Below are positions 35,463 to 48,500 of a DNA stretch of 64,000 nucleotides, piece after piece; within the stretch, counting starts at the first letter, position 1; the number at the start of each line of letters is the position of its first letter. This stretch comes from Rhynchopus sp. YZ270_cl-10 (Eukaryota; Euglenozoa; Diplonemea; Diplonemida; Diplonemidae), in assembly GCA_964035575.1 (NCBI GenBank), contig OZ037890.1:868001-932000 (forward strand), in the 5' to 3' direction. The translations under genes and the position numbers were made by a program. The notes under the pieces were generated by a model, which was not told the DNA's origin, did no database searches, and saw only the letters and a program-made list of their open reading frames with translations.

Positions 35463-36820
35463 TCTCTCTCTCTCCCCTTTTCCCCAAGCAATCCGTTCCG
35501 TTCCGTACAAACAAACAAAAAGCTATGCGTCTTTCTCTCTGTCTTCCCTACTCACCCCCCTCAGCTTTAGTTTCGTCGTAATACACATTTCGTCGATTCC
35601 TCAAATATCCCCACATATCCACCCCTTCACATCAAGGACGTGCGGGTTGCCGATATCACCTCCCCGTTGTTGCTACACAGGGTATACAGACAGCACACCT
35701 CCCCAGGATGTGGCAGTATCGTTGAGAACCGTATTTTATTGTGGCGAAAAAGTTAAAATGCGGTGCTTTAAAAAAAAAAAAACGTTTTCTTTGTATTGCT
35801 TTGCTGTGTATTGTGTCGAAAGAAACGAAGTTGTTCTATGTCATAAGACTTTGTGGATTTTTCTCGAAAGACTTTTTCAAATAAACAGAACCAGAAAAAA
35901 AAACTACACCAGTTGTGCGTGGTGGCCTTCTTTGTCACGAAAAGACTTTTAAAAAAAACCCCCTTGACCTATCACACTTACTGCGAGACCTTTATTCTTA
36001 TATTGCCCCCTTTTAAACTAGGTGACGAAGCACGAAGCAAAGACTTAGGTTTTATGTTACCAGTTTTCTTTGACTCTTTTTCTCTTGTTTTTGTGGACAA
36101 AAAAAATTTCTGCAAATTCAATTTTTTTAAATTTTTTTGGGTTAATCTGACCTTCAGCCCCCAAGTACCAAACCCCAACTCATAAACTCGCCACTCTCAC
36201 CGATCAGGTCGTTTCAGTCCTGCTTACCAGAAGTGGCCTACTTAGAACCAGGCTCTTCTACGTCAGAGTACATATAAGATACCCTGAGCTGGCAACAAAT
36301 AAAACCAATGCACACTAACTTTTCAAAGACGAAAATGCTTTCTTTTTTTTCTAAGCTCCCATTCTTTGTCCAGTCCCCCCTTCTTGGTAATCCACCAGCT
36401 GTTGGGAGGGCGTAAATTGTGGCGAATTGGAGCCTACTGCATTTCACTGTCTTTTTTTTTTTCCTTCCCCCCATCAGGGTGGGGAACCTAAGCAAGAGGC
36501 TTAGTTTTGCCAGACTTCTCTTTCCCCACTCCCACAAACCTTTACACTCCACCCCCCGTAGGTCAAAAGAAATGGCCTCCCAACCCTCCAAAATAGCAAA
36601 AAAAACAAAAAAACAAAACAAACTTTCAAATCCCCAACCCTCCAAATAAGTCGTAGTCAAACAAAGTAACACACCCTTTCTCTATGACTTGACATTGGCT
36701 CAACCCAGGAACGTTGTTACAGTGCGTTCTAACATTCGAAGAATTATTTTTTCTGATTTTCAGTTGCCCTGCGTTCGCCTATGAACGGTGAGGCGTTTGC
36801 ACTTTTTCAACGCCTCTTTT

Positions 36821-37348
36821 CAACTTACCTTCCTTCACCCCCCTGTAAGGGCAACCGTAGGTGAAGTAAGGTATAGTATTGAAATCGATGTGGGGGGGGA
36901 GTAAAGGGTCAATTTTACAAAACCAGATTTTGAGGAAAATTTTAGCCGAAAATGGGCCCCACGTATAAGCAACCGGGCTCATATTTCTCAAAATTTAAGT
37001 GGTCAAAAAATTGTCCAATTTTCGAGATTGACCCCACCACTGCACGGGCGGAGCCCAAAAATGCAAATAAGGACCCTTTTTAATCAACTTACCTTCCTTC
37101 ACCCCCCTGTAAGGGCAACCGTAGGTGAAGTAAGGTATAGTATTGAAATCGATGTGGGGGGGGAGTAAAGGGTCAATTTTACAAAACCAGATTTTGAGGA
37201 AAATTTTAGCCGAAAATGGGCCCCACGTATAAGCAACCGGGCTCATATTTCTCAAAATTTAAGTGGTCAAAAAATTGTCCAATTTTCGAGATTGACCCCA
37301 CCACTGCACGGGCGGAGCCCAAAAATGCAAATAAGGACCCTTTTTAAT
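36821..37348 (+). repeat. Tandem duplication, 264-bp unit, two near-identical copies
   Basis: Copies 36821-37084 and 37085-37348 read alike throughout. Each has a small inverted repeat (ACCTTCCTTCACC with GGTGAAGTAAGGT) and ends with TTGTCCAATTTTCGAGATTG followed by ACCCCACCACTGCACGGGCG and AATGCAAAT, a module shared with several transposon-like elements. Identity of the copies implies a recent duplication or an assembly artefact. Confidence 0.85.
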
Positions 37349-37559
37349 TTGTTCTCTTGAAATGTATAATTTCATGTTTTCGCGAAAAAAATAACAACTG
37401 ATCCCTACAAGGGTTGAAGGAAGGTGGTTGAAAATAACAATAACAACAAGAACAACTAATTGCTAAGAAAAAAGCGGGGTGTGCTGTGGAAAACTCCGCG
37501 CGATTTTCGAAGCCACCGTAGCATCCTGGCGATTTGCTGGAGGTGCTGATGCGCCTGGT

Positions 37560-37738
37560 GTGATCGATGTGTTGTAGTCTGTGCATTCTGTGTTCCTTCC
37601 GCACTGCTCCAACGACGACGACAATGTGGGGAGCCTGTGGACAACTACGAGCTGGAACACGCCGAGCCTGCCGAGCCGACGTCCAACAACGCTATCGAGC
37701 AGATGGTGCTGGATGAAGAGGACAGCCCCCCTTCTTGA
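37560..37738 (+). pseudogene. Coding-like fragment ending EEDSPPS
   Basis: One frame reads EPVDNYELEHAEPAEPTSNN followed by AIEQMVLDEEDSPPS and a stop at about 37736-37738. The composition is that of an acidic C-terminal tail, unlike surrounding low-complexity frames. A decayed homologue lies at 34956-35085. Upstream the frame is not long, so this is probably a gene or element fragment, and could instead be a 3' exon of an unrecognised gene. Confidence 0.3.
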
Positions 37739-39687
37739 ACGTTTCAGATGCTGGCGTCCCAGTGGGTCTGTCAGCGTACGAAGAGCGTTAGCATACCTGC
37801 AGAAGAGCAGAATGCTGGGCGTGTTGTAGATTATTTCTACAGGATGGAGTTCCACATCACACCCCGTTTTTTTTCCGATAGCAATTACTTGTTTTTTTTG
37901 TGCTTTCATCAGGATGGCTGGCATCGTACGTCAGTCGGAGGTGCCTGCATCGACTACAGTTTTATATTTTTACGCACACTCCTTTGTGAGCGGAAAGTGT
38001 CACGTCGTTCACCCTCCGCAGCACCACCCATAGGTGAGAGATAGTGTGTGTGGCAGCGTCAACGCATCAAACAACTACAAGAAGGGGGTGTGAGGGGGGG
38101 GGGTGAGGGAACGACAAAGGGACACTTTTTATACACTTTTATTGCAAAAATTTTTGTACACAGTCTCATGAGTGTACAATAAAAGTAGGGGAGCTCAAAA
38201 AATCTAAAAAAAATGCATCCCACAAACGCCTTCAATCATTCTAACATTTCAAACAAACAACAGGTTGCTTTCCTATATTCTCAAAAGTAAAAAAATGAGG
38301 ATTATTGTCGACTTAAAATAAACACAATCAAAAAAATTTAAAAGGTAAGAAAATGTATCATGTAAAAGTACGCAGATTGCACAGAAGATGTTAAAACCTT
38401 TCTGATGCGCATAAGTCTTCGGCTGACATTGAATACTGATCTTTACTCCGTTTTTGGTGTAAAGTTATTTGTCGACTCAATAAAAAAAAATCAAAAAAAA
38501 AAAAAAAAAAAAAAAAATCATAATCATCTCATCTCACAGGGTGTATTAGGAATAAAATAGTGGAGTACACTCTAGGGTGGCTACACTATTACAACTAAGT
38601 TTTCAAAATAAAAAAATACTTTCTAGGGTTGAGGATGGCCTCCGTCCATACCGATTAAGTACAAAGCCTTCGGGCAACATTGTGTACAAGATCCTACCTC
38701 GGTAGGTGATTGTCGATACAAAAAAAAACAGCTCAATTCAATTCATCATAACCAACTAGGCGCCTTTGTACGTTTAGCAACGTAGCGTCTTTTGGGGGTT
38801 TTTTCACCCCTCTTTCTTTTCGTTGTCTCTTCAAGATGACTAAGCACTGCTTCGCATCGCATGCACTTTCCCTCCTTTCATTCACCCCCCTTTTTTTTGC
38901 CTGCCTGCAACATACGTTTTTCTTATCTGTTTTTTATTATTATTTTACATTCTACCATCCTTCAAGGCGTTCTCCCCCCCTTCTTTGGTTCATAAAAAAG
39001 GGGGGAAAAAACGATGACCAAGCAGAGAGGCTTGCAAAAAGAAAAAAAAACTTTTGATGGTGTGGCTAACTCCAAAAATAAAGTGTAATTTTTGTACTTC
39101 TTTTGTATTTTTTTTTTGTATACCCAAAAAAGGGGGTTTTTTTTATTTTTGGTACCAATTCGTACTTTCCCAATCGCCCCAAGTCATGGCCCAAAAGTTC
39201 CTGGCGAAGCCACGGTACGCAACATTTCTGAAAAATGTCGACATAAATTGGCACTGTCGTTGGTAATTATCGTCAGTTCCGTTAAATTTTACCTACGTAT
39301 TTTGCTAGAACGAAAGTTTCTGGCGAAGCCACGGTGCGCAACATTTCAAAAAATTGCGCTTATATTTGCACATTTGTGCTGAACTATGTCATGGGAAAGG
39401 GTGGGTTGCAATCTTGCGCCGCAGGCGCACGGTACGCTACTTTTTTCGCTGGCCATGCTGCATGCTTCCTTCTTCTTTCTCACTCCTCATTGGGTTCTAC
39501 GAGCTCCGTCCGTAAAATGGTGGGGTCACAACATGCAGCAAAGTTCGCAGCTATGCAAACTGCCCCCACGTTTACTTTGCACTTTACCCTCAGTGATCAA
39601 GTGCTGACCATATTTTACACTAAACCTGAAAATGCCCTGTAAAAACTGACACATGCATTTTAGGTCAATAGCTATTTATTAACAACA

Positions 39688-39793
39688 AATAATGGGTCAT
39701 TATTTCACTCGAGAATCGGTGAGTGCTCCTCGAGTGCCCGAAGGGCACGAGAGGGGCACGAACCGATTCGAGAGTGAAAAAATGGCCCATATT
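39688..39793. repeat. Foldback element
   Basis: Left arm ATGGGTCATTATTTCACTCG with GAATCGGT pairs with the right arm ACCGATTC, GAGAGTGAAAAAATGGCCCAT. The loop contains GTGCCCGAAGGGCAC, itself a small hairpin. No target duplication was recognised. Confidence 0.65.
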
Positions 39794-39985
39794 GGCGTTG
39801 ATAAGGTAGTTTTATTGCATATGGTGATAATTTTGAGTACTCCTGATTTTTGGAGTTAAATAAAGTGGCTTTATGGGGTGGAATTTTACTTTATGGGGTG
39901 GATTCTTTCATTTTATGGTCAAAAACAGGGTGTATTGGTTGAAATTTTAACTTGTCGATTTTTTTCAAGTTTTTTTTGCATTTTT

Positions 39986-40175
39986 TGGGCCCAAAGACCC
40001 ACTCAGGGGTCAAAAATTTCACGAAAAAAAAATTTTTTTTTGTTGAAATTTTTTGACAAGGCGCTGGCCCATACAAAATGTACAGGGTGGGTTTTGTTCA
40101 GAAAATGACCGGGGAATAAATATGTGATGCTCAAAACATCAAAATTCTTGCTTTTTTTGCATTTTTGGGCCCATC
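39986..40175 (-). repeat. Dispersed repeat, inverted partner of 33569-33770
   Basis: Read on the complement it runs GGGCCCAAAAATGCAAAAAA, GAGCATCACATATTTATTCC, TGTACATTTTGTATGGGCC and GACCCCTGAGTGGGTCTTTG, the order seen at 33569-33770. It is one of the few repeats in opposite orientation to the genes. It is followed by the tandem array at 40238. Confidence 0.7.
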
Positions 40176-40237
40176 TGAGCCCAAAAAAAAATTTTTTTTT
40201 CGGCTGAAAAATGTCTTTGCGAAAAAAAAAATTTTCA

Positions 40238-40341
40238 ACTTTATAGGGTGAAAAAACCACTTTATAGGGTGTAAAAACCACTTTATAGGGTGGGAAATCA
40301 CTTTATAGGGTGGGAAATCACTTTATAGGGTGGGATAAAGT
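40238..40341 (+). repeat. Short tandem array, unit about 20 bp
   Basis: Five units start ACTTTATAGGGTG and differ in the tail (AAAAAACC, TAAAAACC, GGAAATC twice, GGATAAAGTG). Related TTTATGGGGTGGAATT units occur at 39872-39905 on the other side of the 39986-40175 repeat, so the array words flank it. Confidence 0.7.
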
Positions 40342-40537
40342 GCCCAGAGTTGGATAAAGTGGTGGTGGAGGGTACATAAAGGAGTACGATAAATTTTCAC
40401 CAATGCAATAAAAATACTTTTTCTCTTTTCCCCAAAATTCATCCCATCCCCCCACTGTTTTGTTTTGAACGAAACCATTTAGGAACAAAATATACAACAT
40501 TCTTTAAAAATTTTTTTGACTCATTTTGGTGCTATGG

Positions 40538-40664
40538 CCACCTGATTTTTACCCCGCGTATAGGCGCGTAAAGGCCCGTATAGGCCAAACCCCACCCCTT
40601 TTTCCCAGCCTTTACGCGCCTTTACGCACTATACGCGCCTATACGCGGGGTAAAAATCAGGTGC
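40538..40664. mobile_element. Small foldback of the CCACCTG family, copy A
   Basis: Left end CCACCTGATTTTTACCCCGC continues GTATAGGCGCG; the right arm is the complement, ending AAAAATCAGGTGC with one terminal change. A 5-bp duplication TATGG lies on both sides (40533-40537 and 40665-40669). The 127-bp body is almost fully self-complementary. Confidence 0.85.
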
Positions 40665-41231
40665 TATGGGAAATTGGTCAACGACCTGTCAATATCGACT
40701 ACCTCCGTGAGCACCATCATTGGGGGGAAAAAAATAGTGGAGCTTCATTGTAGGGTGTCCACTAATTCAACCAAAAGTTTTCAAAAAGAAAGACAAAAAA
40801 AAAAAGCAAAAAAAAACCCAGAATCCTGCTCTGTCGCAGCTATACCCAGCACCAGCAATCCCACCCCCTACCCTACCCTCCCCAGTACACAGTATGAGGT
40901 TATTTTTTAACCCTCTTGTTGAAGCGTACATTTTGTGTTAGCAAAAAAGCCCCGCTCATGGTTTTCTGTTTTGTCGATACTCTCAAACGCAAAGTACCTT
41001 AAGACACCTATCCAAGATGGGGTGATTGCCACAACACAAAAAAAAATCAAACGAAAAAAAAAAAGCTCGTTAGGTTGAAACCCACTTAAGCACCATGAAG
41101 CTTACAAACTCTTTTTCATATTTTCTCTCTCTCTCTCTCTCTCTCTCTTCCTTCTTACCTTCTGAATTTGTATTCTTTTTTTTTTATAAGAAACGATCTT
41201 CCTCCACCCTTTTTTGCTCTCCTTCCCTCAT

Positions 41232-41330
41232 CCACCTGATTTTTACCCCGCGTATAGGCCCGTATAGGCCAAACCCCACCCATTTTTCCCCAGCCTTTAC
41301 GCGCCTATACGCGGGGTAAAAATCAGGTGG
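41232..41330. mobile_element. Small foldback of the CCACCTG family, copy B
   Basis: The same ends as copy A (CCACCTGATTTTTACCCCGC and AATCAGGTGG) with a perfect 5-bp duplication CTCAT (41227-41231 and 41331-41335). It lies 77 bp upstream of the beta-ureidopropionase start, just before the pyrimidine tract that likely contains the acceptor, so it would be in the intergenic or untranscribed leader side of the processing site. Confidence 0.9.
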
Positions 41331-41340
41331 CTCATACCTC

Positions 41341-41379
41341 CTTCCCTCATGCCTCCTCCCATCCCCCCTATTCTTCCAG
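41341..41379 (+). promoter_or_regulatory. Candidate trans-splice acceptor of beta-ureidopropionase
   Basis: A C/T tract ending CCCCCTATTCTTCCAG at 41379 precedes a 28-nt leader and the ATG at 41408. No upstream coding exon fits. The next AG is within the leader (CCTAGAC). Confidence 0.45.
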
Positions 41380-41407
41380 AAACCTAGACTTGAATCTTTT
41401 TTTTCTA

Positions 41408-42589
41408 ATGTCTGGATTGAATGTGTCCAATCTGAACGATACTTTGAAAAAGCACCTGCCCAATGCTGCGTATGATGAAGTGAGCAGAGTGCTGCATGGC
41501 GCTACGACACCGGAGATGTCAGTTCCCGGGAGTGTGCAGGCAGACGCTGCGAATGGCGACTACGAGGTGAAGATGTACAAGGTGACGTGCCCAGAGGAGC
41601 AGCTCCGTGCTAAGCGTTTGGTGCGTGTTGCAGCTGTGCAGAACGCAATCCTGCTGCCAACGGACGCACCCATCCAGGCACAGTACGACGCACTCTGTGA
41701 ACGTATTGAGCGTCTCATCAACGCCGCTGCCGCAGCCAAAACTAACGTGCTGTGCCTCCAGGAAGCCTGGACCGGCGCCTTCTTCTTCTGCACCCGCGAG
41801 AAAATGCCGTGGTGCGAGCTTGCAGAATGCCCCGAGACCGGGCCCTCCTTCACCTTCATCTCCCGCCTCGCAAAGAAACACAACATGGTCATCGTCTCCC
41901 CCATCCTCGAGCGCGACCTTCAGCACTCCGGGGTCATCTGGAACACCGCTGTCGTCATTGGGAACAACGGGAACTACATTGGGAAGCACAGAAAGAACCA
42001 TATTCCACGCGTTGGGGACTTCAACGAGGCCACCTACTACTCCGAGGGAGACACCGGTCACCCCGTTTTTGAGACCGCCTTTGGGAAAATCGCGATCAAC
42101 ATTTGCTACGGAAGGCACCACCCCCTGAACTGGCATGTCTTTGGCCTGAACGGAGCGGAAATAGTTTTCAACCCTTCTGCGACCGTAGGAGGCCTTTCCG
42201 AGCCTATGTGGGGTATTGAGGCTCGCAATGCAGCTATTGCCAACTCTTACTACACAGTGGGTATTAACCGGGTGGGAACAGAGGTGTTTGCAAATGAGTT
42301 TACCTCAGGGGATGGGAAGCCTGCACACAAAGCGTTTGGGCATTTCTATGGGTCGTCGTACATTGCCTGCCCAGACGCATCAAGAACACCTTCTCTCTCA
42401 AGAGACAGAGACGGTGTGATCATCGCAGAAATCGACCTGAACCTCTGCAGACAAGTGAAAGACAAATGGATGTTCAGCACAACAGGACGCCCCCACCTCT
42501 ACACCAAGGCGCTCGCGAAGTATTCCTCGCATGACTTCCAACCGCAGGTGATTAAGGATCCATCCCTGCGTCGCCCTGCAAAGCTCTGA
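41408..42589 (+). CDS. Beta-ureidopropionase, 393 aa
   Basis: Hydrolyses N-carbamoyl-beta-alanine (and N-carbamoyl-beta-aminoisobutyrate) to the beta-amino acid, CO2 and ammonia, the third step of reductive pyrimidine breakdown, normally in the cytosol. It belongs to the nitrilase superfamily. The catalytic triad is visible as Glu119 in LQEAWTGAF, Lys196 in KHRKNHIP and Cys233 in [12 protein letters not shown]. The eukaryotic N-terminal extension and the C-terminal [14 protein letters not shown] segment are present, and length is close to the usual 380-400. I chose the ATG at 41408 ([10 protein letters not shown]); the in-frame ATG 41327 would lie in the foldback element and run through a pyrimidine tract. 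Single exon. Upstream dihydropyrimidinase is not in the window. Confidence 0.95.
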   Translation: MSGLNVSNLNDTLKKHLPNAAYDEVSRVLHGATTPEMSVPGSVQADAANGDYEVKMYKVTCPEEQLRAKRLVRVAAVQNAILLPTDAPIQAQYDALCERIERLINAAAAAKTNVLCLQEAWTGAFFFCTREKMPWCELAECPETGPSFTFISRLAKKHNMVIVSPILERDLQHSGVIWNTAVVIGNNGNYIGKHRKNHIPRVGDFNEATYYSEGDTGHPVFETAFGKIAINICYGRHHPLNWHVFGLNGAEIVFNPSATVGGLSEPMWGIEARNAAIANSYYTVGINRVGTEVFANEFTSGDGKPAHKAFGHFYGSSYIACPDASRTPSLSRDRDGVIIAEIDLNLCRQVKDKWMFSTTGRPHLYTKALAKYSSHDFQPQVIKDPSLRRPAKL

Positions 42590-45500
42590 AGAGAGAGAAA
42601 AAAAAAAGAAGGGGAAAATGAATAAGAATTTGCCATGTGAAAAGCAAGGAGTAACGTGAGTGGATTTTTTAAAAAATGATGATTTTTTTTTCAACAAAAA
42701 AACAAAATGCAAAAAAAAAATAAAGTGTTCGGAGAACAAAACAAAACATAAAAATAACTCAAAAATAAAAAAATGATTGTCGAAAACCAAGAAAAAAAAC
42801 CCCTAATTACAAAACAGTCTTTTTTTCTGGTAGAGTGGTGGTCTTGCTGCATGCTTGAATTCGATATCTAAACTTTTCTTTTCTTTTTTCAAAATAAAAA
42901 AAAACTAAAACTAAAACGCCACACCAACAAAAAAACGGAGAGTTAGCAAAGGACGCCGTTTTTTTTTGTTTGATTTCCCCCCTATTTTTTTTTCTTTTCA
43001 AAATTTGAACAATTTCCTCCCTCCTTTCGAATTCGTTGTGGATTTTTTTTTCTTTCTTTTGTGATCTCTCCTCTTCCCTTACCCCTTTTTCTCCACATCT
43101 ACCTGGTTGTGATATAAAGGAAGTGAAATAGAAATATTTTTTGTGCTGTGACACATTTGTTCACCCCCCAAAAAAACTTTCTTTTTTTGCATTTTTTTTT
43201 TTTTTTTGATCTAAATGCAGGGGTGTCGCTAATTCGGGTCCAGGGTCCCGACTTTTTCAAAACCCAAAAAAAAATTTGCACCCCTAGTAAAATCTGTGTA
43301 GGAAAAAAAAAATTTGCACCTAATACAGGGTGGGTTTAATGTGTTAACAACTTGTTCTTTTTTTAAGTGAGAGGCCACCGTGAACTCGGTTGTGTCAGAA
43401 CGTTCCAAAAACGAGGTTTTTGGGGGTCAGGGAAAATCCCCAGGTGCCGCCCTCACCCCGCGAAGATTTTTTTTTTTTTTGGGTGGGATTTCCAGATTTA
43501 CCTTACCCTGCCTTACCCTTTTTTTTTTGCAAACCAGGGTTTCCTTAGTAAAGGTACCATAGCGTGTTTTTGCACACACATGTGACCCCACCGTGGAGAG
43601 CAATCGGCTCGCGCAATCAAAAGAACGCAGAGAAAAAGGAAAGGACAAAAAGACAAAAGCTGGGTACCGTGCGCCTGCGGCGCTACCGTTCTCAGTCAAG
43701 AACACCACAATTTCATCTGAAGCTGTGTTTTCAGACTTGAACATGACCCTTCTTTACGAGAATCGGCAGTCTCGAAAAGTGCACAGGAATAAAAATGGTG
43801 AAAACTTAAATACCGAAAACTCGTCCATTTTTCCAAAACCCCATCACTTTCTGCAATTGCACCGCATCGGACGATGCCAACAAAAACGCCCAAAAACACC
43901 TCCCTTTTTTCGTGACCTGGGAACATGCTTGCAAGGGTTTCCTTGCTAAAACCAGAGAATCTCATACTTCATAGTAAGGGTACTTTAGCGCATTTTAGCG
44001 CACACATGTGACCCCACCGTGGAGAGCAATCGGCTCGCAAAATCAAAAGAACGCAGATAAAAGGGAAAAATAAAAAGACAAAAGTTGGGTACCGTGCGCC
44101 TGCGGCGCTACCTACTGTTCTCAGTAGTGTCAAAAACACCACAATTTCATCTGAATTTGGGTTTTCAGACCTGAAAATGACCCATGTTTAAGAGTATGGG
44201 TTCATATTTTGTGAAAATTTAAGTCACTAAAAGTTTGTCCATTTTTCCGTATATCCCCCACCACAGCCTGGGATTGGCTCGGAAATGCCACAAAACACTG
44301 TTTTTTCGCCCCCTGGTAATGGAAAAAAAAATCCCCACGTAAAAAAAAAAATTTGCACCCCGATTTCAGATTTTTCAAAAATTTCCCCAAAATTAGCGAC
44401 ACCCCTGTCTAAATGGGAAATATCCTTTTATAGGTAACTAAGCACACTGTGGCTTAGTATCTAAAAAAAATTTCTCCCTCTTTTTGTCGCTTTTTTTTTT
44501 GGTCCATGATTTGAATTGCAGATGTAAACCACGAAATGTACCAAGATACACTTCCCACGTCAGAGGTGAAATTCTTAGATCGCGGGAAGACGAATTTCTG
44601 CGAAAGCGAGTTCAGTGATCCCACGAAAGCATTCGACAAGAATGTCTTCATTAATCAAGAACGTGGGGATCGAAGATGGTTTTTTGTATTTCAACTCCAC
44701 TTTGAATGCACCCGCTACAAAAAAAAATATCTTTGGTCAAAAATAAGGTTTTTTTTTCTCGATTTTTCCGTTGCCCTGTTTTACCCCTGCTAATATCGGG
44801 CACCTGGTCATCCAGAGGCCAAAATCATAAGAGGTTGCCATCCTCTTCCCTTTCTGTTATCTCTATTGTTTTCAAAAAGGTAACAATAAAAAGAAAGACG
44901 GAAACGTTTTTTTGCCATTATTTCGCTTTTCAAGATGATTATGCTCGAGAAGCATATCTATACCCCCCCTTTTTTTCCCCTCTCACCCCTGCACCCCCAC
45001 CTTTTTTTTTTCCACAACCTCTTTTTTAACAACGAAATTAGTTCTCAGCCCCATACTCCCCCCATTATTTTTCTTCAGATGAAATAGAGTAGAACTGCAT
45101 GGGGGTCCACCCACGGTGCACCTGGTTCATTGTACTACGATACATTGCTACGAGAGGGTTGTTGTATTTCAATCGGCTGGCATCGGGAAGCGCCCGCATC
45201 AACAACTGCAGTTTCAAGTCAAAAAATTTTTCCTCTCATCCTCGTCTTTACCTTACCCTAAGTCCTTATGTCTGCAGGATTATTACACAGCAGTGTTTTA
45301 TATTTTTGTTGCGTGCACAAAACCAAAGCATAACAAAGCAATAAAAAAAAAAAACACAAAATGGCAGACTGGAGAAGGTCCTCAGAACACTACCTTGCGC
45401 TGCACCAGATTGGCAAAATCTGGGAGCGGATCACCCTCTCCCTGGTCTCACTCAGGCCGGAGGACACACTGGAGTTCACGATCCAGAAGCTGGAGATGCT

Positions 45501-48500
45501 GAAGTCGCAGAAGGACGTCCCTGGGAGGCGCATCGTCTTTGTCATCGGAGGCCCAGGGAGCGATCTCAAGGGGGTTTCTAAGGCGTATGTCAAAACCCCC
45601 TCCCGAATTTCACCTCTTTTATATTCTGAGAATCAACCCTTTTTTTATTATCTCACCCCCCTGCAGAGTGGCTGAGGAGTGCAAAACGTTTACCATCGAT
45701 GGTGGTGCTGTTATAGAGAAGTCAGGCGGTGCTGGCGCGACAGCGGAGGAGTCCGCACTGCGGCTGAGGAAGGATTTGCTGCAGCAGGAGACAGGCATGG
45801 TGTCGCTTGTGTACGGCTACCCGACGACGATTAGCCAGGCGCTTCTGACGGAGATCCAGGTCACGCCTGCGTCGGTGTGCATATACCTCGACGTTGCTGT
45901 GGAGAAGCAGTCCGAGAACAGTGGTCTCTCGACAGACCAAATAGAAGAAGCCATGAAGCGCGACGTGCGTCCCTTGCTCGAATACCATAAGGCAAAAGGG
46001 AACCTCCATGTGATCAACACAGCAGACGCGGACTGGCAGCAGACCATGCAAGACATCGTCACAAACCAGAAGAGCGTGCTCGCAAGCGACATTACATCGT
46101 CGAATGGTGTTCAGTAATTTAAGAGAAAAGGGGAAAAAGTTGGGGGGTTACAAATAAAACATTATGCCTCGGTTTTACAATTGAGGGTCTGTGTGTTAAA
46201 AGATGGCGAAAAATAAATGTTACCCCGCCCCTTTTTTGCAAACTTGCATGGGAAAAAAAATCCAACCCCACACTCCCCACCAATAACCCCCTTTGCACCC
46301 TTAAGAAAAAAAACTCAACAAGACAAGACAATGCGTGTGTTGTTCCTTGCGGCGATGGCCGCAGCGTCGTCTGCATCCCTGGTGCAGCTGCACGCTGCGC
46401 AGAACGTGCCTGCCGGGTGGAGGCTGACGAGCGAGAAGGTTGCGCCTGGGGCGAAGTTCCACAACGTGGCGATCGGGATGAAGCGCTCGAACGTGGCGGA
46501 GCTCGACAGGCTCATTGCGGACGTGTCGAACCCCGCAAGCCCGAACTACCTGAACTACCCGACGTACGAGCAGATGGGTGACCTGGTGCGCCCGGCAGCG
46601 TCCAACACGGCGGCAGTGAAGGCGTGGCTGGCACGCCACAACGTGAACGGTGTGGTGGAGCACGCACACGGCGACTACATGCACTTTGAGGCGACTGCGG
46701 AGCAGCTGGAGACGATGGGTGGAGGCCAGTTCTCGACCTACGAGCACCCGACCGGGATGAAGGTGCACCGTATGACCTCGGGGGTGAACGTGCCGTCGGA
46801 GATTGCGGCTGTGATTGACACCTTTGCTGGGTTCCACGGCTTCCCCCTGAACCCGACTGTGAGCGCAGAGAAGAAGGTGGTCAAGGAGAAGGTGGAGGCC
46901 TGCGCCGGGTGCGTTGTGACTCCCCCCTTCCTGCGCAACATCTACAACATCTCCGACGTTGCCAAGAGCGGAAAGACCAACCTGAACGCGATTGCGCAGT
47001 ACCAGGGCCAGTACGTGTCCGACTCGGACCTGGCGAGCTTCTGCGAGACGTACGACCCGTCGTCGGGCTCATGCAAGATTGAGAAGTACGTGGGCCAGGA
47101 CGAGCAGAAGGAGCCCGGTGTTGAGTCGATGCTTGACACCGAGTACATTGTGCCCCTGGGCAAGCAGGGCACCTGGGTGTACTCGTACCCGAACTTCGAC
47201 TTCTGCTCGGACCTGATCAACTTCGGATCGAACGTGACGAGCGAGTCCACCTACCCCTACACCATCAGCATCAGCTACGGGTCGCAGAAGATCGACTTCT
47301 GCTCGGCAGCACTGATTGCGCGTTTCTCGCAGGACATCCAGAAGATGGGCACCATGGGGATCACCGTCATGATCTCGAGCGGAGACGACGGCAGTGGTCA
47401 CGAAACCCGCCAGGGCGCCAACGCCGGAAAGCTCTCCCCGTCGTACCCTGCATCGATCCCCTTCGCCGTGGCTGTGGGGTCGACCTACTTCATCTCGGGC
47501 AGCAGCGGGGCTGAGGAGGCCACCACGCAGTTCGGATCTGGCGGTGGGTTCTCCTACGACTTCAGCGCCCCGTCGTACCAGACTGCCGACATTGCGACCT
47601 ACCTGTCGACTGTCGACCTCCCCACCAAGTACGCCTACGCAAAGACCGGCCGTGGATCCCCCGATGTGTCTGCCCTGGGCCAGTCGTACACCGTGCGTGT
47701 GAACGGACAGGACATGGGTGTGGGCGGGACCTCTGCGTCGTCCCCGGCCTTCGCAGGCATTGTGACGCTCCTGAACGAGGCCTGCCTCTCTGTGGGCGGC
47801 AAGACCCTTGGGTTCGCCAACCCGCTCTTCTACGCCAACCCGCAGATGTTCCGCGACGTGACTGCGGGCACCAACGCCATTGGCGAGAACACCGAGGGAT
47901 GGAAGGCCATCAAGGGATGGGACGCGTCCACCGGACTCGGCTCCCCCGACTTCGCTGCCATGCTCCCTGTCATCAAGGCCTCATGCGCCTCTGCCGCCAA
48001 GAGGAACTGAACCCTTCCACAGGGCAAAGAAACCTCATAGCTCATTACCAAGCTGATTACAAAGGCAAAAAAAAAGATTTGAAAAAAAAACGTATTTCGG
48101 ACTTCGAGCCGTACCCCTTGAAAGATATGCCCTTCGTCTTTCATTTTTGATTTTGTTTTTTGTTTTGAAAGTTGGCCACTACTACCAATAAGCCTGCCTT
48201 AACGGTCATTCTTTCTACCAATTTTTTTTTTCGCTATCTCTCCCTTCATTTTTGTTTCGAAGGATTAGTTGGTTTTATGCGTGCATCTAAACAACGACCC
48301 CTTTTCATGAATAAATCTTTTCTGATGTTTTGCATCAGTTTTGGTTTCTTTTGTTTACAAAAAAAAAAAAAATCCCCAATTTTTTATTTGCTTTCTCTTT
48401 CTCGCTCCTCAGAAAAGCATTGTGTCAATTATAAACCCGACACATTTCCTTTTTTTGAGCTAAACCACTATTGGTGTTTTTTTCTTCACCTCCCATCTCC

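Larger units (their letters stand above)
29902..36820. other. 7-kb gene-poor, repeat-dense region
   Basis: I find no convincing gene in this stretch. It holds many hairpin-family copies (30411, 31334, 34741, 35427, 36020 and 36478), several foldbacks listed separately, an AGTGGAG...CTACACTA repeat at 30254-30300, a loose foldback at about 31197-31312 (CCATCTGATTTT...AAATTAGGTGG), a short CTTCCCTCAAC-type tandem (34856-34896) and long A and T runs. The short open frames are low-complexity. Confidence 0.5.
37739..40537. other. Intergenic region with repeats and A/T runs
   Basis: No gene is supported. Contents include a GGCTGGCATCGTACGTCAG copy (37917-37965), an AGTGGAGTACACTCTAGGG copy (38562-38610), hairpin remnants (38833 and 39013), a pair of direct repeats (TTCCTGGCGAAGCCACGGTA at about 39197 and TTTCTGGCGAAGCCACGGTG at about 39316), a complement-strand copy of the GCGCCTGCGGCGC module near 39415 and items listed separately. 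Confidence 0.5.
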